NCBI GenBank assembly: GCA_034435395.1
Contig: DAOTXK010000411.1
Coordinates: 1 to 5,259 of the forward strand
Length of the DNA stretch: 5,259 nucleotides
Direction: 5' to 3'
Origin: DAOTXK01 sp034435395
GTDB taxonomy: Bacteria; Chloroflexota; Anaerolineae; Aggregatilineales; Ch27
In this document: positions 1 through 5,259 of the stretch, one piece after another
How the letters are laid out: each line of letters opens with the position of its first letter
Numbering within the stretch: the first letter of the stretch is position 1
Notes under the pieces: model-generated
Told to the model about the DNA's origin: nothing
What the model saw: only the letters and a program-made list of their open reading frames with translations
The model's database searches: none
Translations under genes and position numbers: made by a program

Positions 1-1
1 G

Positions 2-2092
2 TTGCAGTGGGCCGTCCGGGCCAACGACCCCCAGAAGTACCAGCAGTTCGCCGACCGGGTGAACCGCGACAACCAGCGGCCGCACGTGATTCGCGGCCTC
101 CTGGATTTTAAGCCCCAGACGCCGATCCCGCTGGAGGAAGTGGAGCCGGTCGAGGCCATCCTTAAGCGGCTGACAACGGGGGCCATGTCGTTTGGCTCGC
201 TGAGCAAGGAGACGCACGAGACCATCGCCCTGGCCATGAACGCCCTCGGCGGGCGCTCCAACTCCGGCGAAGGCGGGGAAGACCCGGCCCGCTTCCAGCC
301 CCTCCCGGATGGCCGTTCCACGCGGAGCGCCATCAAACAGGTGGCTTCCGGGCGGTTCGGCGTCACCATCAACTATCTGGTCAACGCCGACGAGTTGCAG
401 ATCAAGATCGCCCAGGGGGCCAAGCCCGGCGAAGGCGGCCAGCTACCCGGCCACAAGGTGGATAAAATCATCGCCCACACCCGCTATTCGACGCCGGGCG
501 TGACGCTGATCTCCCCACCCCCCCACCACGACATTTACTCCATCGAGGACCTGGCCCAGCTCATCATCGACCTGAAGAACGCCAACCCCCGCGCCCGGAT
601 CAGCGTCAAGCTGGTGTCGGAAGTGGGCGTGGGGACCATCGCCGCCGGGGTGGCCAAAGCCCACGCCGACAACATCGTCATCAGCGGCTACGACGGCGGC
701 ACGGGGGCCAGCCCGCAAAGTTCGATCAAACACGCCGGGCTGCCCTGGGAACTGGGCCTGGCCGAAACGCACCAGACGCTGGTGCTGAACAACCTGCGGG
801 GGCGGGTGCGGCTGCAAACCGACGGCCAGCTCAAGACTGGGCGCGATGTCGTCCTGGCGGCCATGCTGGGCGCGGAGGAGTTCGCCTTCGGCACGGCGGC
901 CCTGATCGCGCTGGGCTGCGTGATGATGCGCAAATGCCACCTCAACACCTGCCCGGTGGGCGTGGCCACCCAGGACCCGGAACTGCGCCGCCGCTTCCAG
1001 GGCCAGCCGGAGCACCTGATCCGCTACTTCACCTTCATGGCCCAGGAGATTCGGACCATCATGGCGAGCCTGGGCATCCGCCGGTTCGAGGACCTGATCG
1101 GGCGGACCGACCTGCTGGTGCAGCGGTCGGTCGATCACTGGAAGGCACGGACGGTGGACCTGTCGGCCATCCTCTACCGGCCCGAAACCGCCCAGGGCCA
1201 GGCGACTTACTGCGTGGAATCTCAGATTCATAAGATCGACCATGTGCTGGACCGGGTTCTGATCGAAAAGGCCAGACCCGCCTTAAAGTATCGCGAGCAG
1301 GTGTCGATCAAACTGCCCATCACCAACGCCGACCGGGCGGTGGGGACCATGCTCTCCGGCGAGGTGACCCGGCGCTACGGCGAGGCGGGCCTGCCCGACG
1401 ACACGATCCAGATCACCTTTCACGGCAGCGCGGGGCAGAGCTTCGGCGCTTTCCTGGCCAGGGGGATCACGCTGCGGCTGGTGGGCGACGCCAACGACTA
1501 CTTCGGCAAGGGGCTTTCCGGCGGGCGTCTGATCGCCGTGCCGCCAGAGGGCAGCACCTTCCGTCCGGAGGAGAACATCATCATCGGCAACACGGTGCTG
1601 TATGGGGCGACGGGCGGCGAGGCTTACATTCGTGGCATGGCCGGGGAGCGCTTCGGCGTGCGCAACAGCGGGGCGATAGCGGTGGTGGAAGGCACTGGCG
1701 ATCACTGCGCCGAGTACATGACCGGCGGGCGCATCCTGGTGTTGGGTCAGGTCGGGCGGAACTTCGCGGCGGGCATGAGCGGCGGCATCGCCTACGTCCT
1801 CAACGTCGGCGGCAACTTCGCCTACTTCTGCAACACAAGCCTGGTGGAACTCACCCCCGTCCTGGAGCACGAGGACCAGACCTTCATCAAGGCCACCCTG
1901 CAAAAACACCTCCACTACACCGGCAGCGCCATCGCCCAGGCGGTGCTGGACGACTGGCACGACTACCTGCCCCAGTTTATCAAGGTCATGCCGCTGGAAT
2001 ACAAGCGCGTGTTGCAGGAGCAGAAGCTGCGGGAGATCGACGAACAACTGGCGTTCATTCGGGAAGAAGAGTTTCTGGAGGTCCCATACTGA
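2..2092 (+). CDS. gltB: Glutamate synthase (NADPH) large subunit, C-terminal part (5' end outside the window)
   Basis: This is the large (alpha) subunit of GOGAT, which makes glutamate from 2-oxoglutarate and glutamine-derived ammonia in the cytoplasm. The frame is open to the window edge, so the TTG at 2 is an internal codon and not a start. About 696 residues remain of a protein usually near 1,500, so the class II glutaminase domain and the central domain lie upstream. Visible in order, in window residue numbers: the FMN/2-oxoglutarate synthase domain with SFGSLS (63-68), SNSGEGGE (86-93), KPGEGGQLPG (141-150), HHDIYSIED (175-183) and GYDGGTG (229-235); the 3Fe-4S ligands Cys306, Cys312 and Cys317 in the family spacing C-x5-C-x4-C; then the C-terminal GXGXG beta-helix with GSAGQSFG (475-482), GKGLSGG (502-508), GATGGEAYIRG (535-545) and GTGDHCAEYMTGG (564-576). 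All expected motifs are intact. The stop overlaps the gltD start by one base, indicating one operon. Identification is very secure. Confidence 0.98.
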   Translation: MQWAVRANDPQKYQQFADRVNRDNQRPHVIRGLLDFKPQTPIPLEEVEPVEAILKRLTTGAMSFGSLSKETHETIALAMNALGGRSNSGEGGEDPARFQPLPDGRSTRSAIKQVASGRFGVTINYLVNADELQIKIAQGAKPGEGGQLPGHKVDKIIAHTRYSTPGVTLISPPPHHDIYSIEDLAQLIIDLKNANPRARISVKLVSEVGVGTIAAGVAKAHADNIVISGYDGGTGASPQSSIKHAGLPWELGLAETHQTLVLNNLRGRVRLQTDGQLKTGRDVVLAAMLGAEEFAFGTAALIALGCVMMRKCHLNTCPVGVATQDPELRRRFQGQPEHLIRYFTFMAQEIRTIMASLGIRRFEDLIGRTDLLVQRSVDHWKARTVDLSAILYRPETAQGQATYCVESQIHKIDHVLDRVLIEKARPALKYREQVSIKLPITNADRAVGTMLSGEVTRRYGEAGLPDDTIQITFHGSAGQSFGAFLARGITLRLVGDANDYFGKGLSGGRLIAVPPEGSTFRPEENIIIGNTVLYGATGGEAYIRGMAGERFGVRNSGAIAVVEGTGDHCAEYMTGGRILVLGQVGRNFAAGMSGGIAYVLNVGGNFAYFCNTSLVELTPVLEHEDQTFIKATLQKHLHYTGSAIAQAVLDDWHDYLPQFIKVMPLEYKRVLQEQKLREIDEQLAFIREEEFLEVPY
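2077..2082 (+). promoter_or_regulatory. Shine-Dalgarno sequence for gltD inside the 3' end of gltB
   Basis: GGAGGT is a near-ideal anti-16S match placed 9 bases before the ATG at 2092. It supports that ATG over the in-frame ATG at 2113 (residue Met8). Together with the TGATG stop/start overlap at 2090-2094 it implies translational coupling, which would help keep GltB and GltD in equal amounts. The coupling is inferred; the motif and overlap are seen directly. Confidence 0.85.
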
Positions 2093-3621
2093 TGGCTGAC
2101 CCAAGAGGCTTCATGAAAGTCAGGCGAGTCGAGAGCGGCTACCGCCCGGTCGAGGAGCGCCTCCGGGACTACGACGAGGTGGAGCAACGGCTGCCGGACG
2201 AGGAGCGGCGGCTCCAGGCGTCGCGTTGCATGGACTGCGGCGTGCCCTTCTGCCACTGGCAGTGCCCGGTGGGGAGCCTGATCCCCGAATGGCAGGATAA
2301 GCTGCACGAGGGCGACTGGAAGGCGGCCTACAACATCTTACAAAAGACCAACAACTTCCCGGAGTTCACCGGCAGGTTATGCCCGGCCCCCTGCGAGTCG
2401 TCCTGCGTGCTGGGGATCAACGACGAGCCGCTGACCATCCGCGAGAACGAGCTGGCGATCATCGACCGCGCCTTCGCCGAAGGTTATGTGCAGCCCAGGC
2501 CGCCCGCCCGGCGCACCGGCAAAACGGTGGCCGTCATCGGGAGCGGCCCGGCCGGCCTGGCCTGCGCCGACAGCCTGAACAAGGCCGGTCATACGGTGAC
2601 CCTTTTTGAGGCGGCGGACGCCGTCGGCGGCTACCTGCGGTACGGCGTGCCAGATTTTAAGCTGGACAAAAGCCTCATCGACCGGCGGGTGGACATCATG
2701 CTGGCCGAGGGCCTGGTCATCAAAACCGGCGTGCGCGTGGGAGAGGACCTGGCGGCCGACGACCTCCGCCGCCACTTCGACGCGGTGTGCCTGGCCATCG
2801 GGGCCCGGAAGGCCCGCGACCTGCTCATCGAAGGCCGCGACCTGGGCGGCATCCACCTGGCGACGGATTACCTGGAGCAGCAGAACCGCCTGGTACGGGG
2901 CGACGATATCCCGGCGGCGGACCGGATCACGGCGGCGGGCCGGGCCGTGGTGGTCCTGGGCGGCGGCGATACCGGCTCTGACTGCGTGGGCACGGCCAAC
3001 CGTCAGGGCGCGCGGCGCGTGATTCAGGTCGAACTGCTGCCCGCCCCGCCCGCCGAGCGCCCGGATGACCAGCCCTGGCCGTTGTGGCCCCGGCTCTACA
3101 AAACCTCCAGTTCCCAGGCCGAGGGCTGTGAGCGGCTGTTTAACGTGCTGACCAAGCGGTTCGTCGGGGCAGATGGCCGGGTCAGCGGGCTGTCCGCCGT
3201 CAGAGTGGAGTGGGCCAGCGACGAGCGCGGCCAGCATCACATGACCGAAGTCCCCGACTCGACCTTCGAGCTGGAAGCTGAGCTGGTGCTGTTGGCGCTG
3301 GGGTTCGAGCATGTGGTGCAGGAAGGGCTGGTCCAGCAGTTCGGCCTGGCGCTGAATCCACGCGGCAACATCGCCGTCAACGATCATCACATGACCAGCG
3401 TTGACGGCGTTTTTGCCGCCGGGGACTCCACGCGGGGGGCGTCGCTGGTGGTGTGGGCCATCCAGGAGGGTCGGGAAGCGGCGCGGAGCATCCATGCATA
3501 CCTGATGGCTGACCGGGAAGGTGGGGACGTGGCCGTGCTTCAGCCCGGTTACGCGCTGCCGGTGGCCTCCGGCAATGGCCGCCTGTCGCTCCCGGTGTCG
3601 GAAGCCGCCCGGACGCGCTGA
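2092..3621 (+). CDS. gltD: Glutamate synthase (NADPH) small subunit
   Basis: This is the beta subunit of GOGAT. It oxidises NADPH on FAD and sends electrons through iron-sulfur clusters to GltB. The 509-residue protein begins MADPRGFM, like the GltD type of actinobacteria and other Gram-positives, which supports the chosen start. The N-terminal ferredoxin-like domain has Cys46, 49, 54 and 58 (C-x2-C-x4-C-x3-C) and Cys97, 101 and 105. The FAD-binding Rossmann motif is GSGPAG (150-155), with Glu173 at the end of the second strand and GG at 179-180. The NADPH-binding motif is GGGDTG (290-295). A conserved stretch around PWPLWP (328-333) precedes TSSSQAEG (338-345). The second FAD contact is the AAGD segment ending at Asp445, followed by SLVVWAIQEGR (451-461). 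Two oddities are a compact Cys54-Cys58 loop and a tail of about 37 residues after residue 472, where family members usually end. A related pyridine-nucleotide oxidoreductase subunit is conceivable from sequence alone, but adjacency to gltB settles the role. Confidence 0.97.
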   Translation: MADPRGFMKVRRVESGYRPVEERLRDYDEVEQRLPDEERRLQASRCMDCGVPFCHWQCPVGSLIPEWQDKLHEGDWKAAYNILQKTNNFPEFTGRLCPAPCESSCVLGINDEPLTIRENELAIIDRAFAEGYVQPRPPARRTGKTVAVIGSGPAGLACADSLNKAGHTVTLFEAADAVGGYLRYGVPDFKLDKSLIDRRVDIMLAEGLVIKTGVRVGEDLAADDLRRHFDAVCLAIGARKARDLLIEGRDLGGIHLATDYLEQQNRLVRGDDIPAADRITAAGRAVVVLGGGDTGSDCVGTANRQGARRVIQVELLPAPPAERPDDQPWPLWPRLYKTSSSQAEGCERLFNVLTKRFVGADGRVSGLSAVRVEWASDERGQHHMTEVPDSTFELEAELVLLALGFEHVVQEGLVQQFGLALNPRGNIAVNDHHMTSVDGVFAAGDSTRGASLVVWAIQEGREAARSIHAYLMADREGGDVAVLQPGYALPVASGNGRLSLPVSEAARTR

Positions 3622-3665
3622 CCGTCGCCAGCCAGGTCACCCTCCGAAATCCAGCATCAAGCCAG

Positions 3666-3691
3666 GAGCCAGGCCAACGCCTGGCTCTTTT
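3666..3691 (+). terminator. Rho-independent terminator of the gltBD operon
   Basis: A perfect 9-bp stem pairs GAGCCAGGC (3666-3674) with GCCTGGCTC (3679-3687) around a 4-base CAAC loop, followed directly by TTTT (3688-3691). A wobble and an A-T pair could extend the stem to 3664. It begins about 45 bases after the gltD stop, with nothing else to terminate, so it most likely ends the gltBD transcript. The T-run is short but the stem is very stable. Confidence 0.88.
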
Positions 3692-3743
3692 GGTGAGCGC
3701 ATTTCATCTTGGGGGAAAGTTTACGGCAGCACATGGTCGTCGC

Positions 3744-3762
3744 ACGGGGTTCAAAACCCCGT
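3744..3762 (+). repeat. Perfect 8-bp hairpin resembling a tRNA T-arm
   Basis: ACGGGGTT (3744-3751) pairs exactly with AACCCCGT (3755-3762) over a 3-base CAA loop. Read as a T-arm it would be a CGGGG/CCCCG stem with a 7-base TTCAAAA loop, close to the tRNA TTCRANY pattern. Flanking bases can add an outer stem: AGCA (3728-3731) with TGCT (3765-3768), and GGGG (3712-3715) with CCCC (3769-3772). No acceptor, D or anticodon arm can be built, so I do not call it a tRNA. It may be part of a small RNA, an intergenic repeat or a decayed tRNA fragment. Confidence 0.55.
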
Positions 3763-3779
3763 ACTGCTCCCCTGCTGGT

Positions 3780-3830
3780 AAGCCCGCTAAAGGGGCTATT
3801 GCTGCCGATCCCAGCCCCTTTAGCGGGCTT
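3780..3830. repeat. Perfect 18-bp inverted repeat with self-palindromic arms (REP/BIME-like)
   Basis: AAGCCCGCTAAAGGGGCT (3780-3797) and AGCCCCTTTAGCGGGCTT (3813-3830) are exact reverse complements, separated by 15 bases. Each arm is itself palindromic at its ends: AGCCC (3781-3785) with GGGCT (3793-3797), and AGCCC (3813-3817) with GGGCT (3825-3829). The element can therefore form one long hairpin or two small ones. This is the layout of paired REP units (BIMEs). Only TTT follows the right arm, so it is a poor terminator by the usual rule, although a back-up termination role is possible. Whether it recurs in the genome cannot be seen here. Confidence 0.75.
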
Positions 3831-3833
3831 TGA

Positions 3834-3858
3834 CGGCTCAGCCGGCGGCTTTGAGCTG
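3834..3858. repeat. Weak 7-bp hairpin with one wobble pair
   Basis: CGGCTCA (3834-3840) can pair with TGAGCTG (3852-3858), using one G-T wobble, around an 11-base GC-rich loop. A stem this short with a large loop is not far from chance in GC-rich DNA. It is listed because it stands directly between two perfect inverted repeats. Confidence 0.3.
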
Positions 3859-3860
3859 CT

Positions 3861-3877
3861 GGCGAGGCCCCCTCGCC
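3861..3877. repeat. Perfect 7-bp hairpin
   Basis: GGCGAGG (3861-3867) pairs exactly with CCTCGCC (3871-3877) around CCC. No T-run follows on the + strand, so it is not a standard terminator. It lies 22 bases upstream of the proposed -35 box of the next gene and might be part of the repeat cluster or a binding site. Function is unknown. Confidence 0.5.
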
Positions 3878-3899
3878 CCTCAAGTGACATGCACCCCTT

Positions 3900-3928
3900 T
3901 TGGCCCCTGGCGGACGTTGGGATATAGT
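3900..3928 (+). promoter_or_regulatory. Probable sigma70-type promoter for the URO-D-family gene
   Basis: The -35 box TTGGCC (3900-3905, 4 of 6 to TTGACA) and the -10 box TATAGT (3923-3928, 5 of 6 to TATAAT) are separated by the ideal 17 bases. Transcription would start near 3935, giving a leader of about 35 bases. The TATAGT is one of the few AT-rich hexamers in a GC-rich context. The site lies after the gltBD terminator, consistent with independent expression of the downstream gene. No operator is evident. Confidence 0.6.
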
Positions 3929-3958
3929 CAGGCCGGTATCCCCGTTTGGTTCGACCCC

Positions 3959-3966
3959 GGAGGAGG
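3959..3966 (+). promoter_or_regulatory. Ribosome binding site of the URO-D-family gene
   Basis: GGAGGAGG is a double Shine-Dalgarno match. Its first GGAGG (3959-3963) lies 6 bases before the ATG at 3970. This decides the start: the in-frame TTG at 3946 would put the motif inside the coding region, has no upstream Shine-Dalgarno of its own, and would add eight residues unlike the family's MNSRERV-type beginning. Confidence 0.88.
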
Positions 3967-3969
3967 ATC

Positions 3970-5211
3970 ATGAACAGCCGCGAGCGTGTGTTGACAGCAA
4001 TCAACCACCAGGAACCGGACCGCGTGCCCATCGACCTGGGCGGCTCCATCGTGAGCGGCATCATGGCTGGCGCGCTGGTCCGGCTGCGCCGCCACCTGGG
4101 GCTGGACGGCCCGGTCAAGGTGTACGACGTGTTCCAGATGCTGGGCCAGGTGGCCTTTGACCTGGTGGAGCGGTTCGAGCTGGACCTGCTGCCGGTGGAG
4201 CCGGAGGCGATTTTTTTCGACCATCTGCCCAACCGGGACTACCGGCCCTGGAAGCTGTTCGATGGGACGGAAGTCCTCATGCCCGGCGCGTTCGCTGTGG
4301 AAGTCTCGCCGGCGGGCGACTGGCTGATGCATGAGGACTGTGACCCTGCCCGTCCGGTCATCGCCCGCATGCCCAAAGACGGTTATTACTTTGACAAGCT
4401 GGACATCATCGGCTGGGACCGGGACTATCAACCGCCGGCCATCGAGGCGCTCCGGCGGTCCGGCTGGCGGCGGCTGACGGACGACGTGCTCCGCCATTTG
4501 CAGGAGACGGCCCGCGTGCTGCGGACCACGACTGACAAGGCGCTGGTCCTGACCAACTGGGGCGAGGCCACGCTGGGGCCGCCCCAGGTCGGCTCGATTG
4601 CCGAATGGCTGGTGCTGCTGGTGACCGAGCCGGATTACGTGAAGGAACTGATGGACCTGGGGGCGGAGATCGCCCTCGACAACCTTAAACTGTACTGGGA
4701 GGCGCTGGGCGACACCATTGATATCATCCACCTCGACGGCTATGACTACGGCGCGCAAAACGGCGAGATGTTCTCTCCGGCACTGTTTGAGCGGTTTCAT
4801 GTGCCGTGTTACCAGGCCCAGTGCGACTGGATTCACCGGCACACCCCCTGGAAGGTCGCCAAACACTGCTGCGGCAGCATCTCCCGGCTGATCGAGCCGA
4901 TGATCCGGGCGGGGATCGACATCCTCAACCCGGTGCAGACCTCGGCCCGGGGCATGGACCCGCGCTGGCTCAAAGAGACCTTCGGCGACCGGATCACTTT
5001 CTGGGGCGGCGGGGTGGATACGCAGCGCGTGCTGGCTTTCGGCACTCCGGAGGAGGTCCGGGCGGACGTGACGGAGCGGATGCGGGTGTTCGGCCCCGGC
5101 GGCGGCTTCATCTGGGCGGCCATCCACAACGTGCAATATCACGTCCCGCCGGAGAACGTCGTGGCGGCCCTGGACGCCGCCCGCGAAGGGGGCCGTTATC
5201 CGATTCGGTAA
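3970..5211 (+). CDS. Uroporphyrinogen decarboxylase superfamily protein, MtaA/CmuA-like methyltransferase type, substrate unknown
   Basis: The 413-residue cytoplasmic protein has the URO-D (TIM-barrel) family pattern. The N-terminus has SRERVLTAINHQEPDRVP (3-20), typical of the broad URO-D/methyltransferase group. HLDGYDYG (254-261) follows in the barrel, then KHCCGS (298-303) with the His299-x-Cys301 pair, ILNPVQ (318-323), WGGGVDTQ (345-352), PGGGF (376-380) and HNVQ (386-389) before VPPEN (392-396). HemE's N-terminal arginine-rich substrate motif is absent, so this is not the haem-pathway enzyme. Characterised relatives (MtaA, MtbA, CmuA) move methyl groups between corrinoid proteins and coenzyme M or tetrahydrofolate using zinc bound by His-x-Cys and a distant Cys. 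Here the distant position appears to be glycine (Gly378). No corrinoid protein, methyltransferase partner or transporter lies nearby, so the reaction is unassigned. The gene is complete, with its own promoter and ribosome binding site. Family membership is secure; a methyltransferase role is inference. Confidence 0.9.
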   Translation: MNSRERVLTAINHQEPDRVPIDLGGSIVSGIMAGALVRLRRHLGLDGPVKVYDVFQMLGQVAFDLVERFELDLLPVEPEAIFFDHLPNRDYRPWKLFDGTEVLMPGAFAVEVSPAGDWLMHEDCDPARPVIARMPKDGYYFDKLDIIGWDRDYQPPAIEALRRSGWRRLTDDVLRHLQETARVLRTTTDKALVLTNWGEATLGPPQVGSIAEWLVLLVTEPDYVKELMDLGAEIALDNLKLYWEALGDTIDIIHLDGYDYGAQNGEMFSPALFERFHVPCYQAQCDWIHRHTPWKVAKHCCGSISRLIEPMIRAGIDILNPVQTSARGMDPRWLKETFGDRITFWGGGVDTQRVLAFGTPEEVRADVTERMRVFGPGGGFIWAAIHNVQYHVPPENVVAALDAAREGGRYPIR

Positions 5212-5259
5212 GGGCCTGCCTGAAAATATAGCAGAACCTGGTCAACGAAGGGCTTATGC

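Larger units (their letters stand above)
3622..3969 (+). other. Intergenic region of 348 bp rich in inverted repeats, no supported gene
   Basis: No reading frame here has a ribosome binding site, codon pattern or protein motif that supports a gene; the open frames run out of gltD or mirror the downstream gene. Going 5' to 3', it holds a plain spacer (3622-3663), an intrinsic terminator, a T-arm-like hairpin at 3744-3762, a perfect 18-bp inverted repeat at 3780-3830, a weak hairpin at 3834-3858, a perfect 7-bp hairpin at 3861-3877, and the promoter and leader of the next gene from about 3900. The density of perfect palindromes is well above what a plain spacer needs. Confidence 0.8.

Noticed and set aside
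511..530. C-rich run (seven Cs) in gltB as a possible G-quadruplex on the minus strand
   Set aside because: It encodes the conserved Pro-His segment of GltB and lacks four well-separated G-tracts.
443..2104. Long minus-strand open frames opposite gltB (443-1243 and 1283-2104)
   Set aside because: They mirror the strongly conserved GltB frame and show no family pattern of their own.
2377..3495. 372-codon open frame on the minus strand opposite gltD
   Set aside because: Antisense shadow of a clearly coding gene, with no recognisable domain and no ribosome binding site that I can defend.
3700..3772. A tRNA gene, suggested by the T-arm-like hairpin
   Set aside because: No 7-bp acceptor stem, D arm or anticodon arm can be built in the right positions, and no CCA follows where it should.
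3709..3927. 72-codon open frame on the + strand in the intergenic region
   Set aside because: It runs through the two main inverted repeats, lacks family similarity, and its length is expected by chance in GC-rich sequence.
3946..3969. Upstream TTG start for the URO-D-family gene
   Set aside because: It would place the strong GGAGGAGG inside the coding sequence and add residues unlike the family. The ATG at 3970 is properly spaced.
3928..5142. 404-codon open frame on the minus strand opposite the URO-D-family gene
   Set aside because: It mirrors a real gene in GC-rich DNA, has no protein family pattern, and is rich in Arg, Pro, His and Gln as antisense shadows are.
3970..5211. HemE, uroporphyrinogen decarboxylase of haem synthesis
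   Set aside because: The HemE N-terminal substrate-binding arginine motif is missing, while the His-x-Cys region matches the methyltransferase-like branch of the superfamily.
5212..5259. Start of another gene (ATG at 5256) or a terminator after the URO-D-family gene
   Set aside because: Only 48 bases remain, with no hairpin plus T-run and no clear ribosome binding site before that ATG; nothing can be supported.

Overview
The window is GC-rich bacterial chromosome with an ordinary housekeeping layout. All three genes lie on the + strand. In order they are the 3' part of gltB (glutamate synthase large subunit), a complete gltD (small subunit), an intergenic stretch of about 350 bp full of inverted repeats, and a complete gene for a uroporphyrinogen-decarboxylase-superfamily protein of the MtaA/CmuA-like methyltransferase type. 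The GltD start resembles the actinobacterial/Gram-positive type, and the last protein resembles URO-D-family paralogues that I associate with Chloroflexota, Planctomycetota and similar environmental lineages. Together these suggest a GC-rich, non-proteobacterial organism, possibly Chloroflexota. This placement is inference from recall and is weak.

Bases 1-3621 are one transcription unit. The gltB stop codon and the gltD start codon share one base (TGATG, 2090-2094), and a strong Shine-Dalgarno sequence lies inside the end of gltB. The two proteins form NADPH-dependent GOGAT. GltD takes electrons from NADPH through FAD and passes them through iron-sulfur clusters to the FMN and 3Fe-4S centre of GltB. 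There, 2-oxoglutarate and ammonia released from glutamine become glutamate. A clean intrinsic terminator sits about 45 bases after gltD.

Bases 3622-3969 hold no convincing gene. They carry the terminator, a hairpin resembling a tRNA T-arm, a perfect 18-bp inverted repeat whose arms are each palindromic (a BIME-like arrangement), a weak hairpin, a perfect 7-bp hairpin, and a good sigma70-type promoter just before the next gene.

Bases 3970-5211 encode a 413-residue URO-D-superfamily protein with its own promoter and ribosome binding site. It is not the haem enzyme HemE. It keeps a His-x-Cys pair like the zinc site of MtaA-type methyltransferases, but has glycine where the third zinc-binding cysteine is expected. 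Its substrate cannot be told from this window. The last 48 bases hold nothing recognisable.

I found no clear sign of a new multi-gene system. The most interesting items are the nested palindrome between the genes and the altered metal site of the URO-D-family protein.
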